Shown: positions 35,240 through 44,082, counted from the stretch's first letter. The stretch is 46,606 bases of DNA from Desmonostoc geniculatum HA4340-LM1 (GCA_019359545.1 JAHHHB010000053.1:1-46606), one strand, 5' to 3'. Program-made: numbers and translations. Notes: generated by a model from the letters alone, not told the origin.

Positions 35240-38200
35240 TTATAGAAGAATTACAGCGATCGCTCCTCCGAATGCTGAGAAAATGGCGGAGACGACTGCT
35301 GTGGCAAACAACCACCAAGCTGCTGTAGCTGCGGCTTTACGGGTTTCTTCTGCTTGCCGCTGTGCTTGATGTTTGACTTCTTCGAGGCGGCGTTGGGCTT
35401 CGTGCTGTATGCGTTCTGCACGTTGTAATACTGTGTTGCGTGCCCGTTCAATTTGGTCGATGATTCTGTTGGCATCCTCCTGGGAAATGTCCTCACGAGA
35501 ACTCATAATTGCCACTAGGGTATCACGATCGAAGGAAGACAGGCGATCGCGCAGTGCTTCAAACCCGGCTTGGGGATCTTCAAAAAAGATGCGGACATCG
35601 CGCTTGATACTATCATAGTTGAGTTCCGGGCGATCCAAGGAGTTCAGATAGTTGCGGATGCGGGCAAAAACCCCGTCAATTGCATCTTGAATGCCTCGTT
35701 GGATACTCCGCACTTGTTCAACAAATTGATCCCTGACTGAAACAATGTTATCAGCAATCCGCGCTGCTTCTTCGTCGGTGATATCTTCACGAATTTTCAG
35801 CAGGGCGATGATGGTAGAACGATCGAAATGGGAAAGGCGATCGCTAAAATTTTCTACCCCCACTCGCGGATCGTGCAACAGTAATTGTAAGTCACGTTTT
35901 ATACCTTCCGGATTGAGTTCTTCTTTGCCAGTTTGCCGCAAATATTCTTCCAGATAACCTTTGAATGTTTCCACTCTTTGCTGTGTTCTGGTAGCTAAAC
36001 GACGAGGCGCACGTACAATGTTGCGAATCGAGGTTTGGGTAGAATCAATGATTTCATTGACTTGTTCTTCACTCAAGTCTTGACGTTGACTGAGTAGTTT
36101 CACCAATGTATCCCGGTCTACTTGAGACAACCGACGGCGTAGCGCTACAGCTCCTTCTTGGGGATTTTCAAACAATCTATTTAAATCCCGCTGAATACCT
36201 TCTGGGTTGAGTTCTTGTTTGCCAGTTTTCCGGAGGTAATCTGCGATGGTGGTGGTAACGGAGTCGTATTGTTCTTTAGCTTTGTGTGCTAAAGCTTGGG
36301 GCGCGTGGCGGATACTATGCCACGACTCTTCAACGGAATTGATGATTTGATTAACTTGATCTTCAGTCAAATCTTCCCGCTGACTCAACAACTGTACCAA
36401 AGTATCGCGGTCAAAGCGAGACAACCGCGCTTGAATGGCACTAACTCCAGCTTGGGGATCGTCGAGTAACTTTTTGAGGTCGGCGCGGATGGCATCAGGA
36501 TTCAGTTCTGCTTTGCCAGTGTTACGCAGATATGATTCGACATTCAACCACAGGGTTTCTGCTTGATATTGTGCTTGTTCTGCCAGACCTTTGGATTCAA
36601 TTAAAGCGCGATCGCGTTGTTTTTCCAACTCGTCCAAAATGCTGTCTACTTCATACAGCTGGACATCACTACGTTCCAGCAATATCTCCCGCATTTCGGC
36701 ACGTCCAACCTGCGCCAGTCGCAACACCAGAGTTTCATAATCTGCCTCTGAGTCTTGCAACAGTGGTTTGAAATCCCGCTCAATACCTTCGGGTGTCAAA
36801 TCTGCTTTGGGAGTAACCAGCAGATAACTTTCAACTCGACGTTGCAAGTCTTGTACAATATCTCTTTCTTCTTCAGCGGTGACTGTGACTAGCACTTCTT
36901 GGCGGACAGTTTCTAGTCGGTCTGCAATGCGCTGAATTTGGGTTTGGGTAAGTAGTCCCCGCTGTTGCAAAAGATTGACGAAATCCTTGCGGGATAGTCG
37001 CTCTAGTTCTCTGCGAATTGTCCCAGGATCGGCTGCTGGGTCGTAGATGACATCGGCAAATTCCTGACCAATTCTTTCTGGGCTGAGTTGCCAAGCATAG
37101 GTATTCAGCAGGTAATTTTCCACGTCAGCCCGAATTGGGCTATAGGGTTGGGATGGTGTGGGTAAACCCAGCTTATCTGCCTGTTCGGTAACCTTGTCTT
37201 TGGCGCTGGTGAGGCTACCCAAGATTTTTTCCACATCCAAATCAGATAAATCAGTCCGTCCCAAAACTATGCCGGTTAAAGCGGATAGCCCTTGTTGCAG
37301 TGTGCTTTGAACTGGACCAGGTGCGGTTTTTTGCCCGCCTGACTTGGAACCACGCATTTCTGCGACTAACCGATCCAGCTTGGTATTGAGTTCATCTGTC
37401 TTGGTTTGTCCGGGTGGTAGGGATTTGAGATAGTCGATTAATTCACCCAAACGGTCTTGGGTGGGTGGTTGCTGACTGACTACCTGTTGCCAAACTTTAT
37501 ACAAAGTATCAGCGATGCGGCTAACATCTTTTTTGGAAAGGTCGGTACGACTACTGACTAACTCGATAAACTTTTGGCGATCGATATTGCGGATGTCTGG
37601 AGTTCCGGCGTTAGCGTAGCTTAACGAAGTTATCGCTTTGATTTGCGGATCGTTGAGTAAATTTTCAAAATCACTGCGAATCCTCGATAAATCTAATTCT
37701 GGCGGACGCAGCTTTTCTAGGTAATCTTCAATGTTTTCCCGGATACTTACTGGGTCGATGCCGCTTCCTAGTTCCCGACGTACAGCAGCGGCGGCGGCTT
37801 CCGCTGTGGCTACAACTTGGTTATTAACAGCTTTTGCCCCCAGTGCGGCGGTAGCTGTCCCCATAATCGCCTGAAACCCTGAGGTTGCCGTATTGACAAC
37901 CGAACCAATCAAGGAACCCACGGTGGTGGAACTCACCCAAACCAAGAGCAAAAAGTAAGCACCCCAAATTACCAAACCGAGAATTGCTCCCAACCTTGGG
38001 TCTAAAATCACAAGGCTCAACTTCACAGCCAGGAAAGAGGCGACTAATAAAGCGATCGTTACAGTGACTAATGTCCAAATTCCTACTGCTGTGCCAACTT
38101 TGCGAATCGTGCCGCCCAAACTTCCGACTTCGCCACCGCTTGAATCCGAGTCGGATGGACGCCCCAGGTAGGAAATACCGGCTGCAACAGAGAGATTAGT

Positions 38201-38359
38201 GAGAACTAATTGAAAAGCAAACGCTAAAATCACGCCGGAGATTAAAGCCACAAAAAAGCGCGGTCCTGAAGGCGTGATAACTGAGGGATCTACTGGAACC
38301 TGTGCCAGCCACAATAGTGGCTTGTGGAGTCCCAGCATGATTTCCGTACTTTGAAACAT
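35240..38359 (-). CDS. Large membrane protein with seven helical repeats, function unknown
   Basis: The protein has 1039 residues. Three membrane helices lie near 34-58, 92-115 and 122-144, and one at the C-terminus (about 1015-1038, WWLFATAVVSAIFSAFGGAI). Between them is a soluble rod of seven related units of 75-110 residues. A unit reads: YLRxTGKxELNPEGI, then RDLxxLLxDPQxG, then RLSxFDRDTLVxLLSQREDL, then EEQVNxIID, then a variable charged helix. Units 4-7 (from about residue 600) are most alike; units 1-3 are diverged. The last helix before the membrane is strongly charged (QRRLEEVKHQAQRQAEE). Similar proteins in filamentous cyanobacteria are annotated only as hypothetical or loosely as transporters. 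An envelope-spanning or scaffold role is inference. It is monocistronic with its own terminator. Confidence 0.8.
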   Translation of the reverse strand: MFQSTEIMLGLHKPLLWLAQVPVDPSVITPSGPRFFVALISGVILAFAFQLVLTNLSVAAGISYLGRPSDSDSSGGEVGSLGGTIRKVGTAVGIWTLVTVTIALLVASFLAVKLSLVILDPRLGAILGLVIWGAYFLLLVWVSSTTVGSLIGSVVNTATSGFQAIMGTATAALGAKAVNNQVVATAEAAAAAVRRELGSGIDPVSIRENIEDYLEKLRPPELDLSRIRSDFENLLNDPQIKAITSLSYANAGTPDIRNIDRQKFIELVSSRTDLSKKDVSRIADTLYKVWQQVVSQQPPTQDRLGELIDYLKSLPPGQTKTDELNTKLDRLVAEMRGSKSGGQKTAPGPVQSTLQQGLSALTGIVLGRTDLSDLDVEKILGSLTSAKDKVTEQADKLGLPTPSQPYSPIRADVENYLLNTYAWQLSPERIGQEFADVIYDPAADPGTIRRELERLSRKDFVNLLQQRGLLTQTQIQRIADRLETVRQEVLVTVTAEEERDIVQDLQRRVESYLLVTPKADLTPEGIERDFKPLLQDSEADYETLVLRLAQVGRAEMREILLERSDVQLYEVDSILDELEKQRDRALIESKGLAEQAQYQAETLWLNVESYLRNTGKAELNPDAIRADLKKLLDDPQAGVSAIQARLSRFDRDTLVQLLSQREDLTEDQVNQIINSVEESWHSIRHAPQALAHKAKEQYDSVTTTIADYLRKTGKQELNPEGIQRDLNRLFENPQEGAVALRRRLSQVDRDTLVKLLSQRQDLSEEQVNEIIDSTQTSIRNIVRAPRRLATRTQQRVETFKGYLEEYLRQTGKEELNPEGIKRDLQLLLHDPRVGVENFSDRLSHFDRSTIIALLKIREDITDEEAARIADNIVSVRDQFVEQVRSIQRGIQDAIDGVFARIRNYLNSLDRPELNYDSIKRDVRIFFEDPQAGFEALRDRLSSFDRDTLVAIMSSREDISQEDANRIIDQIERARNTVLQRAERIQHEAQRRLEEVKHQAQRQAEETRKAAATAAWWLFATAVVSAIFSAFGGAIAVILL

Positions 38360-38964
38360 TGTATTTCCTTGTCTTAGTGTTTTAATTTTTGGGCGGATTA
38401 AGATTTTCCTGAGAATTTACTCTTAGTTTGCTCTTAGTATTTATGTGTGTACCTATGGCAATACCTAACTCTTTAGATCAGAATCGTGGAATTTGGGTGT
38501 TTAAAGCATCTCCCCAAAGATTGAAAACCTTATACAGCGGAAGATAGAAATTTTATTATCTCTTGGTGGAAATATTACTCAAATTGGCAGTTACTATTAA
38601 TCTTTATGGCGTTATTTTTTTATTTTTAATCGCCTTTATCGTGATTATTTTTGATTAAATTATATTTTTCTTACAAATACAAAATATTTGTTGGAATACC
38701 TATTTTTATCACCCTCGCAAGGTTGATTTGTCTACAATAATATACTTTTAATCATCGTCCATAGGAAGTGCTTGTAGTTTGTGCCCACAGGCAGAAAGCA
38801 ATTTAATTATAAATAGCTACATTAAAGTTAATAAATAATTGAGGTAAAAGATGGCAACTAACTATTGTACAAATTTGCAAATAACAAATGACTAATGGCT
38901 AATGATTAATGACAAAAAATGTACAAATTGAATGGATATGAGTTGAATTAGAAAGGAAAAAACA
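38360..38964. other. AT-rich intergenic region upstream of the HLIP pair
   Basis: No gene seen. It must contain the divergent promoters for the seven-repeat protein and the HLIP genes. 38874-38915 has a few AATGACTAATGGCTAATGAT heptamer units. I found no convincing high-light element. Confidence 0.5.
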
Positions 38965-39177
38965 ATGCAATCTCGTGAAAATCGTTCGTCTACTAATTTA
39001 CCACCTGTTGCTAACGCTTACAACGGCCGCGATCGCAATGAATTTCTATTTGGCTGGACTCCCCAAGCCGAAATCTGGAATGGTCGCTTTGCAATGATTG
39101 GTTTTGTTGCCTATTTACTTTGGGATTTAGCCGGTTATAGCGTCCTGCGTGACCTACTGCGGCTAGTTGGCTACTAA
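38965..39177 (+). CDS. hli: High-light-inducible protein (one-helix chlorophyll-binding, HLIP/SCP)
   Basis: This 70-residue protein has one membrane helix bearing the chlorophyll-binding signature AEIWNGRFAMIGFVAYLLWD, with the ExxNxR pattern conserved in LHC-family proteins. The hydrophilic N-terminus includes RDRNEFLFGWTPQAE. HLIPs sit in thylakoids, bind chlorophyll and carotenoid, and protect photosystem assembly intermediates under strong light or nutrient stress. AAAGGAAAA precedes the ATG. It is followed 42 bp later by a close paralogue, and the two share one terminator, so they are probably co-transcribed. Confidence 0.94.
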   Translation: MQSRENRSSTNLPPVANAYNGRDRNEFLFGWTPQAEIWNGRFAMIGFVAYLLWDLAGYSVLRDLLRLVGY

Positions 39178-39219
39178 AGCTTAAAACCTAAAACACTACT
39201 AGATTATTGGAGAAAAAAA

Positions 39220-39432
39220 ATGACAAATAAAGAAACTCGTCCTTCTGGTGATTTACCACTCGTTGCACCAGAATATAACGGCATAGACCGCAATGCTTTT
39301 TTGTTTGGCTGGACTCCCCAAGCCGAAATTTGGAACGGTCGCTTGGCAATGATTGGTTTTATTTCCTATTTACTTTGGGATTTAGCCGGCTATAGCTTTC
39401 TGCGTGACATATTGCACATCATCAGATATTAG
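39220..39432 (+). CDS. hli: High-light-inducible protein, second tandem copy
   Basis: 70 residues, the same length as the preceding copy and nearly identical around the helix (FLFGWTPQAEIWNGRLAMIG, then FISYLLWDLAGYS). The termini differ (MTNKETRPSGDLP and DILHIIRY). TTGGAGAAAAAAA gives its own ribosome binding site. The pair is a local duplication. A hairpin terminator begins 25 bp after the stop. Confidence 0.94.
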   Translation: MTNKETRPSGDLPLVAPEYNGIDRNAFLFGWTPQAEIWNGRLAMIGFISYLLWDLAGYSFLRDILHIIRY

Positions 39433-39457
39433 CAATAGTCCCACTTAATCATTCATG

Positions 39458-39505
39458 AAAAATAATATTCCCGACTTGTTTAATAAGTCGGGGATATTAT
39501 TTTTC
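39458..39505 (+). terminator. Intrinsic terminator of the HLIP pair
   Basis: AATAATATTCCCGACTT (39461-39477) pairs with AAGTCGGGGATATTATT with one mismatch around a 7-base loop, followed by a T run at 39500-39504. Confidence 0.85.
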
Positions 39506-39507
39506 AT

Positions 39508-39600
39508 TAGACTTCTTGCATAAATCAAAAAAAAGAACCCCACCCTGCTTGCAGGGAGGGGCTGGGGGTGGGGTGTGAGGGGACTTTTGCAAGAGGTCTA
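39508..39600. mobile_element. MITE-E (93 bp)
   Basis: The ends TAGACTTCTTGCATAAATC and GGACTTTTGCAAGAGGTCTA are inverted repeats with a few mismatches. The interior is a G/C-rich hairpin repeat (CACCCTGCTTGCAGGGAGGG). No clear target duplication was found. It lies directly after the HLIP terminator. Confidence 0.65.
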
Positions 39601-39602
39601 TT

Positions 39603-39656
39603 ATTTTACTTCTGAATTCTGAATTCTGAATTCTGAATCCTGAATCCTGAATTCTG
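39603..39656. repeat. TTCTGAA heptamer tract
   Basis: About seven copies of CTGAATT/CTGAATC fill the gap up to the stop codon of the transporter gene. Confidence 0.85.
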
Positions 39657-40994
39657 CTATAGCAAAAAGCGAACTAACACATAAAAAGCCGAAGTTACTA
39701 ATTGCAATAACATCACTGGAATACCGTAGTGCAAAAAAGTTTTAAACGATATTCGCCGTCCATGCTGCTCAGAAATACCCGCAGCTACGATATTAGATGA
39801 TGCCCCTACTAGTGTGCCATTACCTCCCAAAGTTGCACCAAACATCATCGCATAAAACAGTGGTAATACTTCTGGGGGAAACTGTCCTTGAAAATCTTGT
39901 GCTAAAACTTCTGCGGGTGCTAAACCAACAGTGACAAGATACTGTTTGAGTAAGGGCACCATCCCCACCACTAAAGGAATATTAGGCACTACGCTAGATA
40001 ATATCCCCACAAAAAATAACAAAAATAGCGAACCCAGGATAATATTTTTTCCTAGAATAGCTGCCAATATTCCTGATAAACCATTGATTACCCCAGTTTT
40101 TTCCAGCCCTCCTATTAGGACAAAAATACTCATAAAAAATATTAATGTACTCCAATCTACATCCCGCAAAATATTATTAACTGAATCAATTTTGCTATGG
40201 TGAGATAACAACAAAGCTAAAGCCGCTCCTAACAAAGCTACAGCAGCAGGAGAAATTGGAACTGGTAGGGATTCTCCAATCACAAAAAACAGCAGCACAA
40301 AAAAGACAATAATTGCACCCACACTTAAAGCTCGCGGATGATTAATTTGGGGATGTGGCAGTTCTTCGAGATTATCTAGTTGTGTATTCCAAATTTTCCG
40401 GAATAAAAATGGTAGTGTTACAACTACTGTGACAACAGCAATCACTCCTCCTAAACTCAATTTCAGTAAATAGTCAGTAAAGCTGATATTCACAGCATCA
40501 CCAACAATAAATGTAGCTGGATCGCCTACTAAAGTCAGCAGTCCGGCACTATTAGCAACAAATACCATTAAAATCAATAATGGTACAAAATTTATTCCAA
40601 TTTCCTGCGCCATTGGTGGAATTAAAGGTGCTAACAACATGACTGTTGTGGCATTCGGTAAAACGGCACAAATTGGTGTGACAATACCGACAATGGCAAG
40701 TAGTAGACGCTTACCTTTTCCTTGGGCAATGATGACTATTTGAGTAGCTAAATATTCAAATATTTTGGTAGGTTCAAAAGCCCGTACTAGCACCATAACT
40801 CCAAAGAATAAACCGAGTGTTCCATGACTATTGCCGATGTAACCAACAGCTTGTTCTAAAGTCATGACGTTGGTAAACACTAATAACAATGCTCCTAATA
40901 AGGCAGCAATGGTGAGATGTACCCATTCCGTCATGACTAAAATGATAACGCCGATAAATGTAATCACACTGAGGATGGCTTGCCAGTTTTCCAC
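39657..40994 (-). CDS. ArsB/NhaD-superfamily (SLC13-like) membrane transporter
   Basis: This 445-residue protein has about 11-12 membrane helices and no large soluble domain. The N-terminal half has EWVHLTIAALLGALLLVF and GLFFGVMVLVRAFEPTKIFE, then the family-specific hairpin ICAVLPNATTVMLLAPLIPP. The C-terminal half has SSVVPNIPLVVGMVPLL and ATLGGNGTLVGASSNIVAAG, which are inverted-repeat counterparts. The superfamily covers arsenite pumps, Na+/H+ antiporters (NhaD) and the P-protein or citrate/dicarboxylate group. The sequence resembles the ArsB/P-protein branch. The ion cannot be assigned, and no ars genes are nearby. The start MENWQAILSVI at 40994 is at the first helix. Confidence 0.85.
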   Translation of the reverse strand: MENWQAILSVITFIGVIILVMTEWVHLTIAALLGALLLVFTNVMTLEQAVGYIGNSHGTLGLFFGVMVLVRAFEPTKIFEYLATQIVIIAQGKGKRLLLAIVGIVTPICAVLPNATTVMLLAPLIPPMAQEIGINFVPLLILMVFVANSAGLLTLVGDPATFIVGDAVNISFTDYLLKLSLGGVIAVVTVVVTLPFLFRKIWNTQLDNLEELPHPQINHPRALSVGAIIVFFVLLFFVIGESLPVPISPAAVALLGAALALLLSHHSKIDSVNNILRDVDWSTLIFFMSIFVLIGGLEKTGVINGLSGILAAILGKNIILGSLFLLFFVGILSSVVPNIPLVVGMVPLLKQYLVTVGLAPAEVLAQDFQGQFPPEVLPLFYAMMFGATLGGNGTLVGASSNIVAAGISEQHGRRISFKTFLHYGIPVMLLQLVTSAFYVLVRFLL

Positions 40995-41113
40995 ACCCTA
41001 ACTCCTGAAGTTTAATTGATTGGATAGTAGCGAAAAAAGCCACCTAAATATAGGTGACTTGTCTATGATTACAATTTTTTGAAGAATTCAGAACTCAGAA
41101 TTCAGAACTGGGG
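40995..41113. repeat. Intergenic stretch with AGAATTC heptamers
   Basis: 41083-41110 has AGAATTCAGAACTC units next to MITE-A copy 4. No gene. Confidence 0.6.
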
Positions 41114-41206
41114 CAGGACTTACGCAAACAATAGCCAAAACCCTTATTTTCACGTAGGGGCAATTCATGAATTGCCCCTACAGCGTGTACTTTTGCGTAA
41201 GTCCTA
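41114..41206. mobile_element. MITE-A copy 4 (93 bp)
   Basis: The ends are CAGGACTTACGC and GCGTAAGTCCTA. TGGGG is duplicated at 41109-41113 and 41207-41211. It is nearly identical to copy 1 and has the same 28-bp palindrome (41154-41181). Confidence 0.9.
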
Positions 41207-41289
41207 TGGGGGATACCCTACAGAATCTTGCTACAAACTCGCCACTCTTTTGCAACCACTGAACTGAAAATTTAGTGGGGGTTTTAAAT

Positions 41290-41330
41290 TCATTCTGAAT
41301 TCTGACTCCTGACTCCTGAATTCTATTTTG
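41290..41330. repeat. Heptamer tract (CTGAATT / CTGACTC)
   Basis: Four or five units of the AGAATTC/AGGAGTC family in reverse orientation, a short distance after the 3' end of the stress-protein gene. Confidence 0.8.
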
Positions 41331-41359
41331 ATAAAAATTATTGAAATTCTGAATAGTGC

Positions 41360-41995
41360 TTATTCATCAATACAACTAGGAATGCCCAAAACGGCGCAGG
41401 GAAAATCAGAACCTAGTGCCTCAATCATGGGATGATTGACAGATTTACAACCTACAAACAGTATATCGGCAGCTTCTAATTCTACCACTTTTTTCAGTTC
41501 TGTGGAAACGGAACCAAATCGTAAATGAGATTTGAAACAACCTTGCCATTCTTCTGCCAGACTTCGCGCTTGCCAAAGAATTTTATCTGCTTGTTGTAGG
41601 GGAGTGATGACTGTCTGCAATTTGGGTTGAGTTAAGACAAGGGTGGCAGATTTTGATATTTCACTAACCTGACATTCTAATGAAGGCTGTTGTATCGGGA
41701 AATTCAAGATATTTGGATACTGGCTGCTTTGATTATCTTCTAACACATAAACAGCTTGAACTGTGACTTCTGCATTGGTGGCTAAGCGTGTTTGATGGGC
41801 AATCCAAAAGGCAATATCCAATGCTGTATGACTGTTAGGAGAAGCATCATAAGCAACAATTAAGTTAACTGAACTTGCTGCGGTCGATTGTTGAGAAAAT
41901 TGATTTTTTGGTTCTGGCAATAATACCATTTGTTCAATTAAGTCATTTCGACCTATGGCACTTTGCAGACGTGCTAACATTGGCTTAATTTTCAC
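41360..41995 (-). CDS. Universal-stress-type (UspA fold) protein under a riboswitch
   Basis: About 211 residues from the GTG at 41995, which follows GGAG by 10 bases; an ATG at 41980 is the alternative. The frame is open further upstream to 42184, but that part (PILNFRFSILDWDL) is translated repeat and riboswitch platform, so I reject it. Usp features are NLIVAYDASPNSHTALDIAFWIAHQTRL at the start of the fold, then a Rossmann-like alternation ending in ELEAADILFVGCKSVNHPMI, then LGSDFPCAVLGIPS. The glycine-rich ATP-binding loop G-2x-G-9x-G is not well kept, so it may belong to the non-ATP-binding branch. A c-di-AMP riboswitch (42186-42371) lies directly upstream, which suggests control by c-di-AMP in osmotic or potassium stress (inference). 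Confidence 0.78.
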   Translation of the reverse strand: MKIKPMLARLQSAIGRNDLIEQMVLLPEPKNQFSQQSTAASSVNLIVAYDASPNSHTALDIAFWIAHQTRLATNAEVTVQAVYVLEDNQSSQYPNILNFPIQQPSLECQVSEISKSATLVLTQPKLQTVITPLQQADKILWQARSLAEEWQGCFKSHLRFGSVSTELKKVVELEAADILFVGCKSVNHPMIEALGSDFPCAVLGIPSCIDE

Positions 41996-42044
41996 AGCTT
42001 TACTTCTCCAAATGAAATGAACTAGTAATGAGAAGCAGGGCGAC

Positions 42045-42125
42045 CAATTTTTGATTTTTGATTTTGGATTTTGGATTGATCTGCAAAGATCCCAATCTAA
42101 AATCGAAAATCTAAAATTTAAAATC
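42045..42125. repeat. ATTTTGG / ATCTAAA heptamer tract in the leader
   Basis: Units TTTTTGAT, TTTTGGA and, inverted, AATCTAAA lie in the 5' leader between the riboswitch and the stress-protein start. The inverted halves can pair. Confidence 0.75.
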
Positions 42126-42185
42126 GGTAGAGGAAACCCCAATAACAACTGTATTACAGCCAAAGTCTTGGGGGTTCCTTCCATT

Positions 42186-42371
42186 GCCTACGGAGTTAGC
42201 TGACGGGCTAAGACTGGAAGGTGTCTCTCTCTTCAGAGTACTGAGTACTGAATGGTGAGTGCTGAGTGCTGAGTTAATATTAATAATTCCTAACTCCTCA
42301 CTTTCTATGAGATTAGCCCCACAATATGGTTCCTCCGCTCCAAATCCAGCTTTGATGAATTTGAATTAGGC
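42186..42371 (-). promoter_or_regulatory. c-di-AMP (ydaO/yuaA-type) riboswitch A, upstream of the Usp gene
   Basis: Read on the minus strand, P1 is GCCTA (42371-42367) with TAGGC (42190-42186). The conserved core is easily recognised: GGAGCGGAGGAACCA, GTGGGGCTAATCTC and GCCCGTCAGCTAACTCCGTAGG, matching ydaO consensus blocks (GAGCGGGGGACCCA, GGGGTGAATC, CCGTCAGCTAACCTCGTAGGC). The peripheral loop between the core blocks contains heptamers of the CAGCACT type. A core segment CCTTCCA could pair with TGGAAGG just after P1, and GGAACCCCCAA further on could pair with TTGGGGTTTCC, giving a plausible expression platform. It points at the Usp gene. Confidence 0.88.
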
Positions 42372-42399
42372 TACCCGCTAAAAAAAATGATAGTCTAGT

Positions 42400-43023
42400 T
42401 TACTCGTCTTGTGTGAAATATCGATCTAGGAAATTTAGGGCGTGGTTGCGGAGTTCAAAATATTCTTTTGAGTTTCGCATGGCGGCCCGATCGCGTGGAT
42501 GCTCAAATGGAACTTCTAAGATCTTCCCAATATTAGCAGCTGGGCCGTTGGTCATTAAGACGATGCGATCGGACATATAAATTGCTTCGTCTACATCGTG
42601 GGTAATCATCATCACTGCTTGCCGATGGTTTTCCCAAATATCCAATACTTGCCGCTGCAATTTACCACGAGTGAGTGCATCTAGCGCCCCAAAAGGTTCA
42701 TCCATTAGTAGCATTTTGGGACGAATTGCTAAAGCTCTGGCAATACCTACCCGTTGTTTCATACCTCCAGAAAGTTCATCAGGATACTTATCAGCCGCCG
42801 CCGTCAAGTTTACCATTGACAAGTGTTCGTTTACAATGCTAATTTTTTCAGATCGATTAGCATTTTTTAACACTTCATCCACAGCTAAACGGATATTTTC
42901 TCGCACTGTTAACCAAGGTAACAACGCGTAGTTCTGAAACACCATCATTCGCTCTGCTCCTGGCTTGCGAATTTCTTTTCCATCTAAACGTACTGAGCCG
43001 GAAGTTGCTTTTTCTAAGCGACC
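42400..43023 (-). pseudogene. ABC transporter ATPase (NrtD/SsuB/TauB type), N-terminus with P-loop deleted
   Basis: About 207 residues match the nitrate/sulfonate/taurine class of ABC ATPases from just after the Walker A region onward: EKATSGSVRLDGKEI, Q-loop VFQNYALLPWLT, signature LSGGMKQRVGIARAL, Walker B MLLMDEPFGALDALT and switch His MITHDVDEAIYMSDRI. The Walker A P-loop, normally about 20 residues before GLEKPTSG, is absent. In its place the frame is joined to the N-terminal part of a substrate-binding protein. Without the P-loop it cannot hydrolyse ATP. The frame is otherwise undamaged and ends at 42400, just before riboswitch A. Confidence 0.9.
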
Positions 43024-43320
43024 AAAAATTAAGCCGTCGCGGGAGTTAGCCCAACTGGCTTCGCGGTTGAGTGTGACGTTTAAACCATATTTGCGGAAGA
43101 AGCCTTTTTTCCAGGCGATCGCAAATGGCGCACAATCATTCACAGGAACGTATCCAACGGTAAGATCGGGTTTTTCTAAATCGCGGGATTTAACTACCGG
43201 TTGCACAGCTAAGGCTTCTTCTGTTAATCTTTTGGCGGATCGATCTCCGGAAATTGCACAGGAAGAGAGGGCTATTCCGGCTGTAGTTGCTCCTATTCCT
43301 TTGATAAAGTCTCGTCGAGA
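43021..43320 (-). pseudogene. NrtA/TauA-type substrate-binding protein, N-terminal fragment with Tat/lipoprotein signal
   Basis: About 100 residues. SRRDFIKGIGATTAGIALSSC is a twin-arginine signal ending in a lipobox-like Cys. VGYVPVNDCAPFAIAWKKGF, then FRKYGLNVTLNREASWANSRDGLIFG, is the start of an NMT1/NrtA-class binding protein, which would be about 400 residues. It lacks its own start codon: a TAG at 43329-43327 closes the frame. Its 3' end passes in frame into the ATPase fragment at LIFGR/LEKATSG. Its 5' end meets the permease fragment out of frame. A GTG at 43206 gives a 268-residue hybrid frame but no functional protein. Confidence 0.88.
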
Positions 43321-44001
43321 GCATTTCTACAGCGACGATTACTAGCCAAGCTATGCCTAAACTAATTCGCAAACCTGTAAAAATATAGGGTAAACTTGCA
43401 GGCCAAATAATTTTTATAATCTGCCGCCAACGTGGCATTTCTAATACTCGTGCCACATTTAAGTAATCTTTGGAAACGCTAGAAACTCCTAAGGCGGTAT
43501 TAATAATTGTCGGCCATAAGGAGGTAATAAAGATGACAAAAATGGCTGAAGGATCTGCTAAGTTGAAAATAGCGAGGGCAATGGGTAACCAAGCTAAAGG
43601 CGATACGGGTTTAAAAATTTGAATGATGGGATTGAGGGCTAACATTGCCGGTCTGGACATCCCAATGAGAAACCCTAGAGGTATGGCTACTACCGCACCT
43701 AACAAAAAGCCAAGTATTACCCTCCGCAGACTTGCTATCAATAACCAAGCAATTCCTAAGTTGCCCGGACCTCGCTGGTAGAAGGGATTTAAAATGTAGT
43801 CCAGGTTAGCTGATAGGGCTTCTGGTGGGGTGGGCATTAATCGTGGTTGGTAAGTGCAACAATCCACCACAACAAAATTATCCCCAAAAAACCCAAAACA
43901 GGTAAAAAGAAGACATCTTTAAGGATGACTGGTTTTGCCTTTTTCCAAGCAGTCTGTCCAGCGATCGCGGCGATCGCTGCTAAATTTAGTTGAAAGATCA
44001 T
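43321..44001 (-). pseudogene. NrtB-type ABC permease, frameshifted and 3'-truncated
   Basis: From the ATG at 44001 the frame encodes FFLPVLGFLGIILLWWIVAL and then hits TAA at 43839-43837. The next part, MPTPPEALSANLDYILNPFY, GAVVAIPLGFLIGMSR, KPVSPLAWLPIALAIFNLADPSAIFVIF and GLRISLGIAWLVIVAVEML, is in the frame that is one base shifted. A single-base deletion between about 43860 and 43840 would explain this. The EAA-type loop (VARVLEMPRWRQIIKIIWPASLP) is present. Homology stops after VAVEML, where about 55 residues including the last helix are missing, and the frame continues out of context into the binding-protein signal sequence. It is preceded by c-di-AMP riboswitch B, so the locus was an osmolyte- or c-di-AMP-linked transporter (inference). 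Confidence 0.9.
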
Positions 44002-44082
44002 TTACAACCTCAACAGGGTTTAGTGCAGGTACAAAAAAACGAGCAGTACCAGCCTTGGACACTGATAAGATCGGAACATTAT

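Noticed and set aside
42000..42184. N-terminal extension of the Usp-type protein
   Set aside because: The extra residues are translated from heptamer repeats and the riboswitch platform; GTG 41995 with GGAG upstream is a better start.
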